64,000 bases of DNA from Chitinophagaceae bacterium. Lineage in GTDB: Bacteria > Bacteroidota > Bacteroidia > Chitinophagales > Chitinophagaceae. The position numbers and the translations under genes are program-made. The notes below the pieces were generated by a model. It ran no database searches, had not been told where the DNA came from, and was given only the letters and a program-made list of their open reading frames with translations. The DNA lies in assembly GCA_016713085.1 (NCBI GenBank), contig JADJPV010000001.1:1509001-1573000 (forward strand). Reading direction: 5' to 3'. Positions 60,065 through 64,000 of the stretch are shown here, piece after piece (positions within the stretch are counted from its first letter, which is position 1; each line of letters starts with the position of its first letter).

Positions 60065-62176
60065 TTAACGGCTGCCTAAAACCAGTTTGCCTGAAACAGG
60101 CTGATTACTGTCAACAACCCTGTAACTGTACACCGCTCTTGGTAAATGCTGAAAATCAAATTGTGCCCGGCCGGAATTTATTTGAGTTGAAAAAACAACC
60201 TGACCTGTGTTATTGTAAAGTATAAACTGTACAGGTTTATTTGAAGCTGATTTATTGTAAACATAAACAGAGCTTCCCGCCTGATCGGTCCATACATCCC
60301 ATTGTTTACTTTCTTCACCTTTTACAAATACAACAGAGGAGTTTAATGAATGACCACTGAGATCTTTTTGAACAAGACGGTAATACCAATCGTACGGTCC
60401 GGCAGTTTCATCCTTAAACAAATAGGATTGTGGTAACAGGGAAAGCTCTTTGCCTTTCACAAAACCAATCGCTTTAAAATTCTGTGCGTTATCGCTTCGC
60501 TCAATAATAAATCCATCGTTGTTAAGCTCCTGCACAGTGTTCCAGGAAAGTTCATTAAAAGCCTTGTTGATTCGTTTTGCTTTTAGTTCTCCCAAAGTAA
60601 TTGGCAGAGTAAGACAACTGCCACCCGGAACCGCTGTCATTGGCGAACCCGAACCGCCGGGATCAAAACAGGTAGCTGCAACTGAATAAGTTAATTTATC
60701 TGTTGCAGCTAAAATATCATTGGCGGATAAAATTCTTGAAGTTGCGCCATTTGCAATTGCAAAGTGCATCACTTGTCCGGAAGCTATGACATGTCCCAAA
60801 CCAACAGCATGTCCCAGCTCATGTAATGCCACTGATTCAAAATCGTATTCTGTAAAGGAAGGAGTTGCTGTTCCATATTCCCAGGTTGTACCGGCGGTGG
60901 GCACATCTCTGAATGCGATATCAGCATCTGATAACCACCAAACCGTATTCTGCAAATTACAGCCACCAGTTGCTGAGCCGGAAAAATTACTTGTACAAAC
61001 AGCAAGGGTTCCTGCCGAAATGGATGGATCAAAATAAATACAATTGATTCCATCTGCCGTAGAAGATGCAACAGCTGTTGTTCCGGCAGCCCTGAAGTTT
61101 ACACCTGTTTCACAACGCCAGGAAACAATGGCACGGTTAAATGATGCAACAGCTGATGTGTTTGCTGCAAAAGCAGTATTGAACTGAAAGGTATATCCTC
61201 CAAGTGTATTGAGGTTACGTAAATAGTAACGCTGACGTGTTGAGCTTCCAAAACCGCTGAAAGTACTGTTGATTGCTGTATGGGCATATTGAACAGTAAG
61301 ATTAGATGCAGAAGTAAATACGCCGTTTACATTGATGGGCCCGGTTCCTGCACGGGATGCAACTTTCACCGTAATACTTGCATCGCTCCACGAAAGAACA
61401 TCACTTGCTACACCTGAAGATGTAAAGGTGGCACCACCATCATCTGCATTTGTAAAAAAAACAGTTCCGGCTGCCGCACCAAAACCACTGCCGCTGATCG
61501 TTATCTGATCACCCGCAACAATGGTTCCTGCTCTTGTTGTGGTTGGTGAAAAAGAACCAATAGCAGTTATACCGCCGGGCTTATTGCTGATCGGTTGCTG
61601 CGGTCTTGCTTTAAATAATTCTCCTTTTGGTGTGAATGCTTTTTGCCCGGTGATGTTTTGTATTTTTTGAAACAGGGTTTCTTCATTTTGTTTCGGCTGA
61701 TCCAGTACATCAACATATTGTTCAAATGATTTTACCAACGCACCCTGTGCATCTGCATAAGCGATTGCCTGAATGGCAGAAGGCTGTTGTATTCTTAGCT
61801 GTTTGTTTTCAAATTTTGCAGGAGCTGTTTGAAGAAATAAAACATATTCTGTCCGGTTCTCCATTTGAAGCGAAGGATTGACAATTGTTGCTCTGTCTTT
61901 GTATATACCACCGTTGGTAATAACATAAACAGAATTTGCAGTCTGCTGATTTTTTAACCAGGCAGTTACTGAAATTTTATTGAGTGTTAATACCTGCATG
62001 GTTGATGAATCAAGAAAGGTTTCTTTTTCAACAACCGTTCCCAGAATAACAGATTCAGCATTGCTGACACGTTCCTGTAAGGAAACAGGATACATCATAC
62101 ATTGGGAAAAAACAGAGCCCGAAAAAAAAGAGAAAAAAATTACAAGCGTAAGCAGTGTGGATTGCTTTGGTTTCAT
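60065..62176 (-). CDS. secreted matrixin-like metalloprotease with IPT/TIG domain
   Basis: Secreted protein of 703 residues with a signal peptide (MKPKQSTLLTLVIFFSFFSG, ending FSQC). An IPT/TIG immunoglobulin-like domain is at about 205-300 (AGDQITISGSGFGAAAGTVF). The metalloprotease domain follows, with the extended zinc signature HELGHAVGLGHV (about 452-463), as in matrixin/metzincin peptidases, and a possible Met-turn near VMHFAIANG. The last ~85 residues (VQFILYNNTGQVVFSTQINS, SYRVVDSNQPVSGKLVLGSR) look like a T9SS C-terminal sorting domain. It is likely displayed or secreted through the type IX system. Frame intact. Confidence 0.9.
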   Translation of the reverse strand: MKPKQSTLLTLVIFFSFFSGSVFSQCMMYPVSLQERVSNAESVILGTVVEKETFLDSSTMQVLTLNKISVTAWLKNQQTANSVYVITNGGIYKDRATIVNPSLQMENRTEYVLFLQTAPAKFENKQLRIQQPSAIQAIAYADAQGALVKSFEQYVDVLDQPKQNEETLFQKIQNITGQKAFTPKGELFKARPQQPISNKPGGITAIGSFSPTTTRAGTIVAGDQITISGSGFGAAAGTVFFTNADDGGATFTSSGVASDVLSWSDASITVKVASRAGTGPINVNGVFTSASNLTVQYAHTAINSTFSGFGSSTRQRYYLRNLNTLGGYTFQFNTAFAANTSAVASFNRAIVSWRCETGVNFRAAGTTAVASSTADGINCIYFDPSISAGTLAVCTSNFSGSATGGCNLQNTVWWLSDADIAFRDVPTAGTTWEYGTATPSFTEYDFESVALHELGHAVGLGHVIASGQVMHFAIANGATSRILSANDILAATDKLTYSVAATCFDPGGSGSPMTAVPGGSCLTLPITLGELKAKRINKAFNELSWNTVQELNNDGFIIERSDNAQNFKAIGFVKGKELSLLPQSYLFKDETAGPYDWYYRLVQKDLSGHSLNSSVVFVKGEESKQWDVWTDQAGSSVYVYNKSASNKPVQFILYNNTGQVVFSTQINSGRAQFDFQHLPRAVYSYRVVDSNQPVSGKLVLGSR

Positions 62177-62260
62177 CTGGATATTATTTGGTGTACAAGT
62201 TTAATCAATAAAGTTCTTTTTGCCTAAAGAATCAACTTGTTTTTTGCGAAAATAGATGGT

Positions 62261-62734
62261 TTAACCGAGCAGAGCTTCCCATTTGTTGCTTTCTGCATAC
62301 AGCCGGATTGTTTTATTTCTTTTTTGAATAAGCGACTTCATGTATCCCGTAAGATAAAAACGGTTGACCACCTTGCCCAGGTATCCATGAGGTGATTCAA
62401 ACGAAACCTCATCGATCATGATTGTGCCGTTATCAATTTGTTTGAAATGATGTTTGTGTGCATAAGAAACAAAATCACCCTTGCTCATTACATCTTCAAA
62501 ATAATCAGGCTTTTTCATGTCGGTAATTTCCACCGTCATGAATCTTGTTTTAAATAAATGCTTTGCTTTCCATGTTACAGATTCTCCCTGCTGTATTAAA
62601 CCGGATGTAATGCCGGCAACAGCTTCTTCTTTATGATCCTGCTGCGAAATTTTGTGCAGACCGATATGACGGCTGAGATTAAATACAATATCTATGGGAG
62701 CAGCAATAAATGTGGTTACATGAATGGATGGCAT
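62261..62734 (-). CDS. SRPBCC-family protein
   Basis: Protein of 157 residues with the START/SRPBCC fold pattern seen in cell-division-inhibitor-like proteins: IHVTTFIAAPIDIVFNLSRH at the start, GESVTWKAKHLFKTRFMTVE in the middle, DEVSFESPHGYLGKVVNRFY and a C-terminal helix (LIQKRNKTIRLYAES). It probably binds a hydrophobic ligand; none can be named. It lies between the metalloprotease and gcvT on the same strand with its own 100-base gap. Confidence 0.88.
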   Translation of the reverse strand: MPSIHVTTFIAAPIDIVFNLSRHIGLHKISQQDHKEEAVAGITSGLIQQGESVTWKAKHLFKTRFMTVEITDMKKPDYFEDVMSKGDFVSYAHKHHFKQIDNGTIMIDEVSFESPHGYLGKVVNRFYLTGYMKSLIQKRNKTIRLYAESNKWEALLG

Positions 62735-62832
62735 TGGATTTTATTGAGTGATGAATATCCTGCAATGTTTATACCAATATATGAAAAACCCAGCCCAGTC
62801 TGACGCCATCGTCTGAAGGAGAGAGGGTTAGG

Positions 62833-63918
62833 CTACAAAAAAGGAACCGTTACAACCCTTGCTTTCAGCAGCTTATCCCTTACTTCTACAAAAATTTCCG
62901 AATCAAAGTCAGCATGTGCCGTTGCCACATATCCAAGGCCGATTGCTTTTTGCAGGGAAGGTGATTGGGTTCCGCTGGTAACTTTCCCGATTTCGTTTCC
63001 ACTGGCATCTTTGATTTTGTAATCATGACGTGGAATACCACGGTCGATCATTTCAAAACCAACCAGCTTGCGTTTTACCCCTTCTGCTTTTTGCTGTTCA
63101 AAAATTGTTTTTGAAGTAAAGTCTTTGCTGAATTTGGTGATCCATCCCAAACCGCCTTCTAATGGAGAGGTTGTATCATCAATATCATTACCGTATAAAC
63201 AAAATGCTTTTTCCAAACGGAGCGTATCTCTTGCGCCAAGTCCAATTGGTTTAATACCAGCTGATGCGCCTGCTTCAAAAATGGCATCCCAGATTTTATC
63301 AGCAGCTCCATCAATATCTTCGAAATAAATTTCCACACCACCTGCACCTGTATAACCTGTTGCACTCACCAGAACATTTTCAACACCTGCAAATTTTCCT
63401 TTGGTGAATGTGTAATATTTTAAGTTGAGAATATCCATATCTGTCAGTGGCTGCAAAACTTTTGTTGCGTTCGGCCCCTGGATAGCGAGCAGACATGTTT
63501 TGTCGCTGATATTATGCATCTCAACATTCTTGCTGTTGAATTGCTGAATCCAGTTCCAGTCTTTTTCAATATTGCTTGCATTCACCACCAGCATGTATAC
63601 TTTGTTTTCTTCAATACAATACACGAGCAGATCGTCCACAATTCCGCCTTCTTTATTTGGTAAGCAACTGTATTGTGCTTTTCCGGCTGTAAGCTTTGAA
63701 GCATCATTGGTTGTCACACGCTGAATTAAATCCAGCGCATGTTCACCTTTCAGAATAAACTCACCCATATGACTTACATCAAACACGCCAACACTGTTGC
63801 GAACCGCAGCATGTTCGTCATTGATGCCCGTATAAGAAATGGGCATATTGTATCCTGCAAATTCAGCCATCTTGGCGCCAAGAGCAATGTGTTTCTGTGT
63901 AAAGGGAGTTGATTTCAT
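62833..63918 (-). CDS. gcvT: glycine cleavage system aminomethyltransferase (T protein)
   Basis: GcvT of 361 residues transfers the aminomethyl group from the lipoyl H protein to tetrahydrofolate, releasing ammonia. The start MKSTPFTQKHIALGAKMAEF and the motif VGVFDVSHMGEF are typical; folate-binding segments include YTGAGGVEIYFED and the conserved ARDTLRLEKAFCLYG. The ending SLQKAIGLGYVATAHADFDS and length fit the family. A consensus promoter is 24 bases upstream. gcvP and gcvH are not in the window. Confidence 0.96.
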   Translation of the reverse strand: MKSTPFTQKHIALGAKMAEFAGYNMPISYTGINDEHAAVRNSVGVFDVSHMGEFILKGEHALDLIQRVTTNDASKLTAGKAQYSCLPNKEGGIVDDLLVYCIEENKVYMLVVNASNIEKDWNWIQQFNSKNVEMHNISDKTCLLAIQGPNATKVLQPLTDMDILNLKYYTFTKGKFAGVENVLVSATGYTGAGGVEIYFEDIDGAADKIWDAIFEAGASAGIKPIGLGARDTLRLEKAFCLYGNDIDDTTSPLEGGLGWITKFSKDFTSKTIFEQQKAEGVKRKLVGFEMIDRGIPRHDYKIKDASGNEIGKVTSGTQSPSLQKAIGLGYVATAHADFDSEIFVEVRDKLLKARVVTVPFL

Positions 63919-63941
63919 ATTCAGTTCTTAAGTGATGGTTG

Positions 63942-63949
63942 CAAAAGTA
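63942..63949 (-). promoter_or_regulatory. -7 promoter element of gcvT
   Basis: The minus strand reads TACTTTTG, an exact TAnnTTTG match, 24 bases before the ATG. Confidence 0.55.
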
Positions 63950-64000
63950 AATGAAGGAAAGGATTGATGAAGAGAAAAGTTTTTGGAGAAGAATACAAAA

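Noticed and set aside
1..64000. tRNA or rRNA genes
   Set aside because: No T-loop (GGTTCGAATCC type) or rRNA signature was noticed in either strand. A tRNAscan run would settle this.

Overview
The window looks like a chromosome segment from a Bacteroidota bacterium, most likely family Chitinophagaceae. Reasons: many promoters of the Bacteroidota -7 type (TAnnTTTG), TTG/GTG starts and few Shine-Dalgarno sites, TonB/OMP barrel proteins, LytS/LytTR signalling, IPExxxVDY and DUF2480 family proteins, T9SS-type sorting domains and lipoproteins with short lipoboxes. No tRNA or rRNA gene was seen. This is a reading from the sequence alone; no database search was made.

Layout. 1-3.6 kb: end of a LytS-like sensor kinase, its LytTR regulator, a small secreted protein, a fatty acid desaturase and an AraC regulator. 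3.7-16 kb: a frameshifted OMP-family receptor, mnmG, a CAP-domain gene bracketed by two near-perfect parS sites, ybeY, feoA, nadD, chrA, a 2-oxoglutarate oxygenase, a DUF3089 lipoprotein and asnS. 16-28 kb: rho, mnmH and selD (tRNA 2-selenouridine pathway) around two paralogous secreted proteins, a pterin dehydratase, an M28 peptidase and feoB. 28-40 kb: a VOC-VOC-cytochrome c-cytochrome c-rhodanese fusion bracketed by two copies of a palindromic repeat, then lipoproteins, DUF1080, corA, RidA, DUF2480 and a PpiD-like chaperone.

40.0-40.5 kb is a gene-free, AT-rich stretch between ppiD and nadA with four exact same-strand DnaA-box matches. It is a candidate oriC and agrees with the parS sites 32 kb away. 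41.7-44.7 kb carries kdsB, a dCMP deaminase and small genes. 44.7-55.2 kb is an accessory region: a parDE pair whose toxin has a nonsense codon, a RES/Xre toxin-antitoxin pair, a GNAT acetyltransferase, an IS110 element with a structured leader (possible bridge RNA), a T9SS-type surface protein with a broken sorting domain, a decayed tyrosine recombinase, and an XRE regulator preceded by ten phased 21-bp repeats. Recurring intergenic motifs separate the cargo genes. 55.3-64 kb returns to ordinary genes: a SWIM/SNF2 helicase, comB, a HEXXH metalloprotease, an SRPBCC protein and gcvT.

At least ten genes are split by single-base shifts, mostly at short homopolymers. The simplest explanation is residual indel error in a long-read or draft assembly, so broken genes are annotated here as one locus where the two halves clearly belong together.
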